A stretch of 14,954 nt of DNA from Spirochaetae bacterium HGW-Spirochaetae-7 (GTDB lineage Bacteria; Spirochaetota; Spirochaetia; Treponematales; UBA12059). A model generated the notes under the pieces. It had not been told where the DNA came from and searched no databases. It saw only the letters and a program-made list of their open reading frames with translations. Numbering within the stretch: the first letter of the stretch is position 1; every line of letters begins with the position of its first letter. Positions 6,085-13,765 of this stretch are shown in pieces. Location of the stretch: the NCBI GenBank assembly GCA_002839245.1, contig PGXR01000045.1, positions 1 through 14,954 on the forward strand, in the 5' to 3' direction. A program made the translations under genes and the position numbers.

Positions 6085-6122
6085 ATCCGGGCGCAGTAGT
6101 CCCATTCAGGATGCCAGAGTGC

Positions 6123-6128
6123 TATACT
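6123..6128 (+). promoter_or_regulatory. -10-like hexamer before the MFS gene
   Basis: TATACT (5 of 6 to TATAAT) ends four bases before the GTG at 6133. No clear -35 is present. This placement suits a leaderless start at 6133, or a short leader if translation begins further in. Confidence 0.35.
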
Positions 6129-6132
6129 CGGC

Positions 6133-7521
6133 GTGCTCGACGGGCACGTAGTGCCTTGCAGGCACGGTCAAGCGAAAGAAAGGCACATCCTGAAACCCAC
6201 CACTGAAGCGTCGAGGATATTTTTCGGTCTTTCCTCGTTCCAGGCCCTCGCCATGTTCAGGCGCGGCATATTCTACACGTTTCTGGCAGTCTACCTCCGC
6301 TCGTACCTGGGCTTGAGCGTCACGGAGACGACGCTCTTCGAGACGATACCGATGGTGCTGAACGTCCTTTTCCAGACCCTGCTCTGGGGCAGGCTTACCG
6401 ACAGGCTGCAGCTCAGGCGGAGCCTGATCATCACGGGGGAACTGCTGGCAAGCATCGGGCATGTGGCGATGTGGTACTTCCATTCCTTAGCACCCGATCC
6501 GCGCTCGGCCGGATTCGTCATAATTGCGGGCCTCACGGTCATCGAGGTGTTCTGGTCGATGTCTAACATCGGCTGGAGCGCCTTCATCTCCGACGTCTAC
6601 ACAACGGAACAGCGCAACGCCATCCAGGGAAAATTCGCCAGCATAGGCGGCGCGGGCAGGATAGCGGGAGCCATGCTCGGCGGTATCCTGTACGACGGCA
6701 TGCGGATGGCGTACCCCGGCTGGGGATTCAAGGCCGGCGGCATCTTCTTCGTATCGGCCTTCGTTATGGCCATCTCGGTCGTGCCGCTGCTCTTCATCCC
6801 GGAAGGCGGCATCCATTACCGGAAGCAATCGAGTACGGCAGGCAACACCGGCGAGACAACGGTGGCCGCGGGCAAGCTCGGGCTGTTCGCCGTGTTCCTC
6901 GTCGCGATGCTCATGATCAACTCGGGGATAAACATCCTGGGCGCCTTCAGGGCCCAGTACCTCGACCTCGCCGAAGGTTTCGCGGCATCGCCGCGGGCGA
7001 TCAGCCTGGTCGTCAACGTGGAGTCGGCGGTTCTAATAGCCATAGGCTTCTTCCTGGGGGCCCTCGGCCGAAAAATCGGCATCAGGAAGCTTCTCGTCCT
7101 GGGTACGGCCTCGGGAATAGTCTCGATGCTGCTTCACGCCATGGCCCCGCTCATGGGCCTCATCTATCTGGCGGCGGCCTTCAAGGGAATGTCGGACGGC
7201 TGCATCGTCTCCTCTTCGTACGCCTACGCGTCGACCCTCATCCCGCCGGAAAAGCGGGGCCGCTACTTTGCCTGGTACAATGCGACATTCTTCCTGAGCT
7301 GGGGGCTGGCCGCTACCTTCCTGTCCGGTCCGTTGATAGACCGTCTGATCGATGCGGGCAGGGGCGCCGTCTTCGCCTACAAGGCGGGCCTGTTGTCGGG
7401 TGCGGCGCTGATGACCCTCGGCCTCTGCCTCCTGGGCTTCCTCTTCCGGGCCTCCAAGAGACAGAAAATTTCCCGGGAAACCATCCGGCAGGTCGGGTCG
7501 CCTTCATCGGGTGCGGAGTAG
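6133..7521 (+). CDS. Major facilitator superfamily (MFS) transporter
   Basis: Counted from 6133 the product has 462 residues and about 12 hydrophobic segments, the first beginning near residue 29. The loop after the second segment holds the MFS motif A, GRLTDRLQLRR (86-96), and a second copy-like loop GALGRKIGIRKL appears near residues 308-320, as expected for the two six-helix halves. It should be an inner-membrane secondary transporter driven by an ion gradient; no substrate can be named. The start is uncertain. GTG 6133 directly follows a -10-like box, GTG 6151 is also in frame, and CTG 6190 has the purine-rich GAAAGAAAGG 6 bases before it and would give a neat MKPTTEAS N-terminus. The extra N-terminal residues look non-membrane and dispensable. 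The gene is 48 bp beyond the Fe-S gene and may be read from it or from its own weak promoter. Confidence 0.88.
   Translation: MLDGHVVPCRHGQAKERHILKPTTEASRIFFGLSSFQALAMFRRGIFYTFLAVYLRSYLGLSVTETTLFETIPMVLNVLFQTLLWGRLTDRLQLRRSLIITGELLASIGHVAMWYFHSLAPDPRSAGFVIIAGLTVIEVFWSMSNIGWSAFISDVYTTEQRNAIQGKFASIGGAGRIAGAMLGGILYDGMRMAYPGWGFKAGGIFFVSAFVMAISVVPLLFIPEGGIHYRKQSSTAGNTGETTVAAGKLGLFAVFLVAMLMINSGINILGAFRAQYLDLAEGFAASPRAISLVVNVESAVLIAIGFFLGALGRKIGIRKLLVLGTASGIVSMLLHAMAPLMGLIYLAAAFKGMSDGCIVSSSYAYASTLIPPEKRGRYFAWYNATFFLSWGLAATFLSGPLIDRLIDAGRGAVFAYKAGLLSGAALMTLGLCLLGFLFRASKRQKISRETIRQVGSPSSGAE
6143..6165. repeat. Alternating GGCAC / GTGCC / GGCAC repeats at the 5' end of the MFS gene
   Basis: GGCAC (6143-6147), GTGCC (6151-6155) and GGCAC (6161-6165) allow two mutually exclusive 5-bp hairpins. 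In RNA this could affect start-site access. The arms are short, so chance is possible. Confidence 0.3.
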
Positions 7522-7540
7522 CGGAAGCCCCACGTTTCCG

Positions 7541-7549
7541 TGATAGAAT
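7541..7549 (+). promoter_or_regulatory. Extended -10 promoter of the chemoreceptor gene
   Basis: TGATAGAAT reads as TG-n-TAGAAT, an extended -10 element (5 of 6 in the hexamer). Seven bases separate it from ATG 7557, so transcription should begin at or one base before the start codon. No Shine-Dalgarno sequence is present. Confidence 0.5.
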
Positions 7550-7556
7550 CCGTCCC

Positions 7557-8636
7557 ATGAAAAGCAAACGTCTGGCGCTCAGGGTCACTTCCCAATCCAT
7601 CGCGATGATACTCGAGGTTTACCTGGTAATGCAGGTTTTCACCTTCTGGAAGGACAACCTGATCCTCGGGATTACCGGGCTGTCAGCGATGCCGGGCATG
7701 GTGCTCTCCTTCATGGCAATCAACGTACTGCCGCCGGCCGTAGGCCTCGGCCTGCTGATATTCCTGCTGGCGCTCCGCATCCAGCGCGTGGGAGAGCGGA
7801 TTGAAGCCGGCGAAACCATCTCCCCGGCCGAGGTCGAAAAGACAAGACTCAGACTCCTCAGGTTCTCGTCAGTCGTGCTCGCCGTCAACCTTGTCGGGTT
7901 CGCCGCAGGGTACTTGCTCCTCATGGTATTCAGGGGTCGCGTCGCGGAGATGCTTCGGCCGGACAGGCTCGTGATACTCGTATCCAACCTCGCTGGCGGC
8001 GTGGTGTACGCGTCGGCGCAGACGTCCCTCCACAACGTATCGTTCGCCGAGATCCGGGAAAGACTCGGGATAAGGGAGATAGGCTCACGCAAGCGCGAAC
8101 GGTCGAGCACGACGAGGCAGGCCTTCATCACGATAGCCCTCGCCGTCTACGTCGCCACCTTCATCCAGTTCAACGTCAGGGACACCGCGGAATTTGGCGC
8201 CGTGGCCGACGACGTGTACTTCGGCCTGGCGGCCGGGACGATCGCCCCGGGCGACGCGGCCGGTGAATACCGCCGCGTTCTCGGCGCGAGAATGGGCAAC
8301 TTCATCTCCCGATCAGGCGTGGACGTGCAGCTGGTACCGCTACCGTGGGAACGCCCTGACCCGGCGACGGTCCGGGAACAGAGAGTGTTCTTCATCTTCG
8401 CCCTCTTCATCCTCGCCGTAGCGTCGATCGTCCAGGTCGCCGTATCACGGGACATAAAGGAACAGCTTTCGGCGATATCGCGGCGCGTCAAGGACGTCCT
8501 GGACGGCGGTGGAGACTTGAGGTTACGGCTGAACCTGCGCTCGATGGATGACCTTGGAGAGCTGACCGACCTCCTGAATCGCCTCCTTGACCGCTTCCAT
8601 GGCGTGGCCAGGGGCATAGGGCTGGCAACAAGGTAG
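7557..8636 (+). CDS. N-terminal part of the split chemoreceptor: six-segment membrane sensor plus HAMP
   Basis: The 359-residue product has hydrophobic segments near 12-30, 50-75, 103-125, 137-155, 188-205 and 276-297. The only sizeable extracytoplasmic domain, about 70 residues, lies between the last two (206-275). A HAMP linker follows (about 298-348) with the typical SMDDLGEL element at 329-336. This multi-pass sensor differs from the two-helix E. coli receptors and resembles those I associate with spirochaetes. The protein ends at ...GLATR with no signalling hairpin, so alone it could sense but not signal to CheA. ATG 7557 is well placed after an extended -10 and appears leaderless. Confidence 0.75.
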   Translation: MKSKRLALRVTSQSIAMILEVYLVMQVFTFWKDNLILGITGLSAMPGMVLSFMAINVLPPAVGLGLLIFLLALRIQRVGERIEAGETISPAEVEKTRLRLLRFSSVVLAVNLVGFAAGYLLLMVFRGRVAEMLRPDRLVILVSNLAGGVVYASAQTSLHNVSFAEIRERLGIREIGSRKRERSSTTRQAFITIALAVYVATFIQFNVRDTAEFGAVADDVYFGLAAGTIAPGDAAGEYRRVLGARMGNFISRSGVDVQLVPLPWERPDPATVREQRVFFIFALFILAVASIVQVAVSRDIKEQLSAISRRVKDVLDGGGDLRLRLNLRSMDDLGELTDLLNRLLDRFHGVARGIGLATR

Positions 8637-8687
8637 ACCCGCGACGGCGCTACCGCCATAGACCAGGAGCTGATCCGGTCCGAGGGC

Positions 8688-9614
8688 TTGGCCAAGCGCA
8701 CGCGGGATACGGTCCAGTCACTCGAGGTGACGCTGAACATGCAGGCCAACGCGACCAAGGGCTTCGTCGAGGCGCTGCGCTCGTTCAGGGACTCGGTCGC
8801 CGCGGCGGATACGGCGACAGCGGACCAGAGGCAGTTCGTGTCAGAAACTTCCGCCGCGATGGAGGAGATGGCCGCGAGCATTCGCTCCATCTCGTCGATG
8901 ACCGGGCGCGCGGGGAATCTGAGCGGCGAACTGGCCGACCGCGGCGAAACCGGGGGGGCGGCGGTACTGGACACCAAGAAGGCCATGGACGAGATAGACT
9001 CCGCCGCGCGCGAGGTGCTCGGCGTTCTGGCGGCGCTCAACAAGATCGCGGCGGACACCAACCTGCTGGCGATGAACGCCGCGATTGAAGCGGCCCACGC
9101 GGGCGACCAGGGACGCGGTTTCGCGGTGGTCGCGGATGAGGTGAGGACCTTGGCCACCAACGCGGCTGCCCGCACCAAGAAAATCAAGGAATTGGTCGCC
9201 GCGATGAGCGTCAAGGTCGGCATAGGGGTGCAACGCGCGGACGCCTCGGGGGTCGTCCTGTCGAGGCTTGTAGAGGGGCTCAAGGAATCGGCCTCGATAT
9301 CGGGCGAGATCGCCGAGGCTGCCAAGGAACAGGCCGTCGGTACAAACTCCGTCATCGGATCCATAACGAAGGCCGTTCAGTCCGCCGAGATGGTCGGCGG
9401 GCTCATGAGCGCCCAGTCGCGGAAAAGCGACGAGATAGCGCTGTCGCTGGAAGAGGTCCTGGCCAGGCTTGAAGGCCTGGCCGCCGCCGCGAGCCGTCAA
9501 ACGGAGGAGGTACGGGCCCTCGAAGAGTCTTTCTCGGCGGTCAGGCGCGAAGTAGACCGCAACCTGGAGACCGTGGGAGCGCTGGACGCGGAAATGGCTC
9601 GGTTCAAGGTCTAA
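8688..9614 (+). CDS. C-terminal part of the split chemoreceptor: MCP signalling domain
   Basis: Numbered from TTG 8688, the 308-residue frame is a long coiled-coil methyl-accepting hairpin. The conserved tip lies at about 119-153, with TNLLAMNAAIEAAHAGD (124-140) and GRGFAVVADEVRTLA (142-156), the region that binds CheW and CheA. It has no membrane segment and no C-terminal CheR-docking pentapeptide. An independent start is doubtful: GAGGG sits only one base before TTG 8688. ATG 8739, with GAGGTGA starting 15 bases upstream, would give a 291-residue soluble signalling domain. If made, such a fragment could act without ligand control. The gene ends by overlapping the convergent NUDIX gene by 11 bp. 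Confidence 0.75.
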   Translation: MAKRTRDTVQSLEVTLNMQANATKGFVEALRSFRDSVAAADTATADQRQFVSETSAAMEEMAASIRSISSMTGRAGNLSGELADRGETGGAAVLDTKKAMDEIDSAAREVLGVLAALNKIAADTNLLAMNAAIEAAHAGDQGRGFAVVADEVRTLATNAAARTKKIKELVAAMSVKVGIGVQRADASGVVLSRLVEGLKESASISGEIAEAAKEQAVGTNSVIGSITKAVQSAEMVGGLMSAQSRKSDEIALSLEEVLARLEGLAAAASRQTEEVRALEESFSAVRREVDRNLETVGALDAEMARFKV

Positions 9615-10233
9615 TCGCCGAGTCACCTTGGCGCAGCATGGCTTCAAGTTCGGCGAGCACCATCGCGGTGGCTCCCCAGACTCGCTGGCCGGCCAGGCGG
9701 TAGTACGGTATCGTCCATGACCTGCCGCCGAAGTCCGCGAGGTCGGATCGCCTGTTGCCTGGATCGAGGAGTTCGTCCAGCGACGGCTCGTACAGCGCGG
9801 CGACCTCCGCCACCTCCGGCACGAACTCCAGCCGCGATTCCGCCAGGCCGACGAAGGGCTGCACGTAGAACCGGCTCGGCGGCACCTTCAGCGGACTCAG
9901 GGCCCGGACGAGACGGATCGACCCCGGCTCCACGCCAAGCTCCTCGATTGTTTCGCGGATGGCGCATTCCTCGAACGACTCGTCGCCTTCCCTCGAGCCG
10001 CCGGGCAGCGAGACCTGACCGGAATGCACGCTGTTTCCTGCCGGCCGGAGCATCAAGGGAAAGCGGAGCGCTCCGCCGTCGGCGTACAGGAGTATGAGGA
10101 CGGCTGCTTTGCGCCATGGGGAGGTCGCGGTTTCAGGGGAAGGATCGCGGCGGTAGCCAGGTTGCATCGCCGCCCGCGACGGCTCGCCGGGCAATGGACC
10201 GGCAAGCGCCAGGAGCACGTGGTCAAGCGTCAT
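9604..10233 (-). CDS. NUDIX hydrolase, CoA-pyrophosphatase (NudL/YeaB) type
   Basis: The 209-residue product contains a full Nudix box G-x5-E-x7-RE-x2-EE-x-G-V: Gly79, Glu85, Arg93-Glu94, Glu97-Glu98, Gly100-Val101, which binds the catalytic Mg or Mn. The preceding LMLRPAGNSVHSGQVSLPGG (60-79) resembles the extra motif of CoA diphosphatases, which split CoA or its derivatives to 3',5'-ADP and phosphopantetheine; the match is not exact, so another nucleoside diphosphate substrate is possible. It is a soluble protein. The gene lies 22 bp after the CBS-ACT gene, probably the last member of the liv operon, and has only a weak ribosome site. Its link to amino-acid uptake is unclear. Confidence 0.9.
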   Translation of the reverse strand: MTLDHVLLALAGPLPGEPSRAAMQPGYRRDPSPETATSPWRKAAVLILLYADGGALRFPLMLRPAGNSVHSGQVSLPGGSREGDESFEECAIRETIEELGVEPGSIRLVRALSPLKVPPSRFYVQPFVGLAESRLEFVPEVAEVAALYEPSLDELLDPGNRRSDLADFGGRSWTIPYYRLAGQRVWGATAMVLAELEAMLRQGDSAIRP

Positions 10234-10255
10234 CGCGGGTACCCGGCCACGGGAT

Positions 10256-10900
10256 CTACGTATCGAGAACGTCGACTACCTTCATGACCAGCGGCTTGAT
10301 GGTCGCCAGCAGCTTCTCCCGGGGCACGCCTTCCACCTTGATGGTGCAGTAGTGGTTGGAGGGAGCTTCCCCCTCGAACGTAGCCAGCGAGAGAATGTTC
10401 CCGCCGACGGCCGCTATCGCGCCCGCGACCGCCGCCAACTCGCCGGGTTTCTCGGGCAGGAGGACGGTGAGCCGGACCCCCGCATGCCTGGTGGCGAACA
10501 GTTCGATGAACAACCTGAACAGGTCGGACTCGGTGATGATGCCAACGAGTTTCCCGCCCCGGAGTACCGGCAGTCCGGCTATCCTGTTGTCGTCCATGAT
10601 CCTCGCGGCTTCCTCGACGGGAAGGTCCTCGTTGACGGTCAGAAGCTTCGTGGCCATGACCGACTCAACCGTCATCTTCGAGATGAGGTAATGAAGCTCG
10701 TACATGTCCAGGCTCGTAGCCGGCGGGGCCGCGGCGTGGTCGAGGTCCGTCGAGGTGACGATGCCCGCCAGGTTGCCGGCCTTGTCGGTTACCGGCAAGC
10801 GGTGTATCTTCTTGGCCCTCATCAGCGCCCGCGCGTCGGAAACGGTCACATCCGCGTCTACGGTAATCGGGTTCCTGGTCATGCAATGTCCGACATTCAT
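10256..10900 (-). CDS. CBS-CBS-ACT domain protein (AcuB-like), probable regulatory sensor of the liv operon
   Basis: The 214-residue product has two CBS motifs, about 3-55 (MTRNPITVDADVTVSDA...LAGIVTSTDL) and 77-130 (VESVMATKLLTV...LVGIITESDLF), followed by an ACT domain at about 142-212 (RLTVLLPEKPGELAAVAGAI). A CBS pair usually binds an adenine nucleotide such as AMP or ATP; ACT domains usually bind an amino acid. There is no catalytic or DNA-binding domain, so it should work by contacting a partner. Lying 68 bp downstream of livF in the same orientation, it is well placed to report amino-acid and energy state, though this is inference. AAGGAAGGG near the ATG serves as ribosome site. AcuB of Bacillus has related architecture. 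Confidence 0.9.
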   Translation of the reverse strand: MNVGHCMTRNPITVDADVTVSDARALMRAKKIHRLPVTDKAGNLAGIVTSTDLDHAAAPPATSLDMYELHYLISKMTVESVMATKLLTVNEDLPVEEAARIMDDNRIAGLPVLRGGKLVGIITESDLFRLFIELFATRHAGVRLTVLLPEKPGELAAVAGAIAAVGGNILSLATFEGEAPSNHYCTIKVEGVPREKLLATIKPLVMKVVDVLDT

Positions 10901-10968
10901 ATCATCACCCTTCCTTATGGATCCAGCAGGCTGTTGAAATGACCGCCTCCGCCATTTTCAGCACATCG

Positions 10969-11682
10969 TTACAGGCCCAGATACGCCTTGCGGACTTCTG
11001 CGTTCGCGAGCAGGTTCTCGGCCGAGTCCGCCATCTTGATACTGCCGTTCTGCAGAACATAACCCTTGTTGGCGATCTTCAGGGCCATGTTCGCGTTCTG
11101 CTCGACGAGGAAAATGGTCGTCTTCCGCTCCTCGTTGATGCGCTTGATTATCTCGAAAATGTTGTGGACGATGAGCGGCGCGAGCCCGAGAGACGGTTCG
11201 TCGAGCAACAGGATGCGAGGTCGGGCCATCAGCGCCCGGGAGATGGCGAGCATCTGCTGCTCGCCGCCAGACAGGGTTCCTCCCGGCTGGTTTCGTCGCT
11301 CTGCCAGGCGCGGAAAAATCTCGAAGACTTCCTCGAGGTCCGCCTTGATGAGCACCTTGTTGTCGCGCAGGAAGGCGCCCATGTCCAGGTTCTCGGCCAC
11401 CGTCAGCTGGGGAAAGATCCTGCGGCCTTCGGGAACCTGGGATAGCCCCATGGCGACTATCTTGTGCGGACTCTGATTCGAGATGTCGACGCCGTCCAGC
11501 AATATCTCGCCGGAGCGTATAGAGGTGATGCCGCATATCGACATGAGCGTGGTTGTCTTGCCGGCGCCGTTGGCTCCGATGAGCGTGACGATCTCGCCTT
11601 CCTCGATGGAGAGCGATATGTTCCTCAAAGCCTGGATGTTTCCGTAGTATGTGCAGACGTTCCTGAGTTCCATCAGAGCCAT
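10969..11682 (-). CDS. livF: Branched-chain amino-acid ABC transporter ATP-binding protein LivF
   Basis: The 237-residue ATPase is the second nucleotide-binding subunit of a high-affinity branched-chain amino-acid (HAAT) importer, acting on the cytoplasmic face of LivH-LivM. It shows Walker A GANGAGKTT (36-44), the signature LSGGEQQ (137-143), Walker B ILLLDEPS (157-164) and FLVEQNANMAL (191-201), where LivF proteins carry Gln (Gln195) instead of the usual switch His. Length and ending (AYLGL) are typical. The ATG is 1 bp after the livG stop with AGGAG 6 bases upstream, which is inside the end of livG; a second ATG three codons in is less well placed. The transported substrate could be leucine-type amino acids, amides or urea. 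Confidence 0.95.
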   Translation of the reverse strand: MALMELRNVCTYYGNIQALRNISLSIEEGEIVTLIGANGAGKTTTLMSICGITSIRSGEILLDGVDISNQSPHKIVAMGLSQVPEGRRIFPQLTVAENLDMGAFLRDNKVLIKADLEEVFEIFPRLAERRNQPGGTLSGGEQQMLAISRALMARPRILLLDEPSLGLAPLIVHNIFEIIKRINEERKTTIFLVEQNANMALKIANKGYVLQNGSIKMADSAENLLANAEVRKAYLGL

Positions 11683-11683
11683 T

Positions 11684-12472
11684 TCATTCTCCTAAATACG
11701 CCTTGATCACTTCGGGGTTGCTCTTGATTTCGTGCGGCGTCCCCTCGGCGATGAGGCGTCCGTAGTCGAGCACGTAGATGCGTTCAGATACGTTCATGAC
11801 GAGGCTCATGTCGTGCTCGATGAGCAGGATAGTCACTTTTTCCCGCTCCCGGATGAGGTTGATGGTTTCTTCAAGCTCCCTGGTCTCGTGGGGATTCATG
11901 CCGGCCACCGGCTCGTCAAGCAGGAGCAGGAACGGGTCGGTTGCAAGGGCGCGCGCGATCTCCAGGCGCCTCTGCGCGCCGTACGGGAGGTTGCGGGCTG
12001 TCTCGTTGATGAACACCTCGAGCTTCATCTTCTTGAGGATCTCGTGGCTGTCGTCTATCAGCCGCTGCTCCTCCTCACGAGTCGCCTTGTCCCTGATGAT
12101 GGCCTTGAAGATGCCCGCCTTGAGCGCGTTGTGCCGACCGATCATCACGTTCTCGAGCACCGTCATGTTGTTGAACAGGCGGATGTTCTGGAAGGTTCGC
12201 GCAAGCCCCTTGCGGTTGATGACGTTGGGCTTCTGGCCCTGTATCTCTTCCCTGGGATGTCCCTCCCGCTGTATCGAGACGGTGCCCTCGGTCGGATCGT
12301 AGACGCCGGTGATGCAGTTGAAGATGGTCGTCTTGCCCGCGCCGTTCGGGCCTATCAAGGCGCATATCTCGCCTGAGCGGATGTGCAGCGAAACATCGTC
12401 GATGGCCCGGAGGCCGCCGAACACCATCGAGAGCCGCTCGAGGTCGAGTATTGGCGCTATTGCGTCGGTCAT
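11684..12472 (-). CDS. livG: Branched-chain amino-acid ABC transporter ATP-binding protein LivG
   Basis: The 262-residue ATPase partners LivF. It has Walker A GPNGAGKTT (41-49), the LivG-typical ARTFQNIRLF (91-100), the modified signature LPYGAQRR (162-169), Walker B LLLLDEP (182-188) and the switch His220 in LIEHDMSL. A short polar insert around 70-84 before the ARTFQ motif is longer than in E. coli LivG. ATG 12472 is chosen because its ATGA overlaps the livM stop by 4 bp, a sign of translational coupling. The frame continues upstream to 13264, but that part lies wholly inside livM in another frame. Confidence 0.95.
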   Translation of the reverse strand: MTDAIAPILDLERLSMVFGGLRAIDDVSLHIRSGEICALIGPNGAGKTTIFNCITGVYDPTEGTVSIQREGHPREEIQGQKPNVINRKGLARTFQNIRLFNNMTVLENVMIGRHNALKAGIFKAIIRDKATREEEQRLIDDSHEILKKMKLEVFINETARNLPYGAQRRLEIARALATDPFLLLLDEPVAGMNPHETRELEETINLIREREKVTILLIEHDMSLVMNVSERIYVLDYGRLIAEGTPHEIKSNPEVIKAYLGE

Positions 12473-13761
12473 TGTACTGCTCCGGATCCGGCGTCGGAAG
12501 GAGACTTCTCCACGAAGGTATACTTTTTCCGGTTTCGCGGAAACAGCCCGTCCGGCTTGAATATGATGATGATGATCATGGCAATTCCGTAGATCAGCAT
12601 CCGGTACTGGGCAAGCGGCCTGAAGTATTCGGGCAGCAGCTTGAGAAGCATCGCGCCGCCGATCGCTCCGGGGATCGACCCGGTACCGCCGATGACTATT
12701 GCCATCAGCACCATGATCGATTCCCAGAGGGTGAAACTGTCGGGGTTGATGTAGGTCGTCTGGGCGGCGAGTATGACGCCGGCGATCCCGGCCCAGAACG
12801 CGCCGAGCGCGAAGGTAGAGAGCTTGTTGCGCACCAGGTCGATGCCCATCGCCTCGCAGGCTATCTCGTCTTCCCGCATCGCCTCCAGGGCGCGGCCGAC
12901 CCGCGAGTCCTCTATCCGCCTGACGACGAATATCGTCATGATCACGAGCACGAGCACGATGTAGTAGATGTAGGTCGCCGCCTGACTCGGAGGCAGGCGG
13001 AGGTTGAAGAACCACGGCCGCGGTATCAGGCTGATTCCGGTCGCGCCGCCGGTGACGTCGCCCGAATTCTGCAGCACCATGCGGACTATCTCGCCGAAGG
13101 CCAGCGTGATGATCGCCAGGTAGTCGCCGCGAAGCCGGAGTACCGGCAGGCTGAGCAGGATGCCGAAAAGCGTTGCCAGGATGCCCGCGGTCGGAAGCGC
13201 TATCCAGAACAGCCAACCGGTGTTTATGCCGGCGGCCACGAAGGCCGGCCCCGCGTAGCGCCACAGGAGTCCGTAGGTATAGGCTCCTACCGCGAAGAAC
13301 GCCGCGTAACCCAGGTTGAGGAGGCCCCCCAGCCCGACCACGATGTTGAGCCCGAGCGCCAGTATCACGTAGATGAGGGCCGTGATCATGATGTTGGTGT
13401 GGTACATGCCCAGCACGAAGGGATAGGCGACCACGACGGTCATCAGCGCGGCCAACGCCGTCCTCCGTATCGATTTCTGTGCAAGAGCCCGATGGATGAA
13501 TTCCCGCACGGCAGTCAGCGGGGTACGGACCGGGGTCTTGTCACCCCTGTGGTCGTTCCATTCCAGCGCGCGGCTCCAGGCGAACGACAGCACGAAGGTC
13601 GTGACGGCGAGCATCGGAAGGGCGGACCATCGGAAGATCACTATGGCCTTGCCACTCGTCACGTTGACTTTCATCACCAGGAACGGGAACAGCAACACCA
13701 CGAACCAGAGCGTCGTCACGAGGGCGGAAACCAATTCCGATCCAATTTTCTTTGTGGTCAT
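12469..13761 (-). CDS. livM: Branched-chain amino-acid ABC transporter permease LivM
   Basis: The 430-residue membrane protein forms half of the importer channel. It has an N-terminal extension of about 100 residues with two hydrophobic segments (12-32 and 45-62), as in the longer LivM proteins, then the conserved core: GLNIVVGLGGLLNLGYAAFF (137-156), GDYLAIITLAFGEIVRMV (212-229) and the cytoplasmic ATPase-contact loop near 288-320 (GRALEAMREDEIACEAMGID). The C-terminus ends its last helix with FKPDGLF (401-407). Its start lies 4 bp after the livH stop, with GAAGG upstream within the end of livH. Confidence 0.95.
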   Translation of the reverse strand: MTTKKIGSELVSALVTTLWFVVLLFPFLVMKVNVTSGKAIVIFRWSALPMLAVTTFVLSFAWSRALEWNDHRGDKTPVRTPLTAVREFIHRALAQKSIRRTALAALMTVVVAYPFVLGMYHTNIMITALIYVILALGLNIVVGLGGLLNLGYAAFFAVGAYTYGLLWRYAGPAFVAAGINTGWLFWIALPTAGILATLFGILLSLPVLRLRGDYLAIITLAFGEIVRMVLQNSGDVTGGATGISLIPRPWFFNLRLPPSQAATYIYYIVLVLVIMTIFVVRRIEDSRVGRALEAMREDEIACEAMGIDLVRNKLSTFALGAFWAGIAGVILAAQTTYINPDSFTLWESIMVLMAIVIGGTGSIPGAIGGAMLLKLLPEYFRPLAQYRMLIYGIAMIIIIIFKPDGLFPRNRKKYTFVEKSPSDAGSGAVQ

Positions 13762-13765
13762 GCTC

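Larger units (their letters stand above)
7557..9614 (+). pseudogene. Methyl-accepting chemotaxis protein gene interrupted by an in-frame amber codon
   Basis: The two open frames 7557-8636 and 8637-9614 are in the same phase and are separated only by TAG at 8634-8636. Read through, they give one 685-residue chemoreceptor with the normal order: membrane sensor, HAMP, cytoplasmic hairpin. The break falls in the helix leaving HAMP, a place where a stop serves no known purpose. A single C-to-T change from CAG (Gln) would explain it. The Fe-S and MFS genes here also end in TAG, so amber is an ordinary stop in this genome. A sequencing error, a recent null mutation or partial suppression remain possible. 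Confidence 0.7.

Noticed and set aside
8634..8636. TAG as a programmed pyrrolysine or other recoded codon
   Set aside because: TAG ends the Fe-S, MFS and CBS-ACT genes in this window, no downstream recoding structure is evident, and chemoreceptors are not known to use it; kept only as a remote possibility.
8147..9364. 405-residue minus-strand open frame opposite the chemoreceptor
   Set aside because: It is a Ser/Ala/Arg-rich shadow of the MCP coding strand with no recognisable domain.
10901..10968. Imperfect hairpin after livF as a terminator
   Set aside because: The stem is interrupted by an internal loop and has no T-tract; the CBS-ACT gene 68 bp on is probably still in the operon.
12473..13264. 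Upstream extension of the livG frame (would add 264 residues)
   Set aside because: It is an Arg-rich shadow of livM in another frame; normal LivG length and the ATGA overlap fix the start at 12472.
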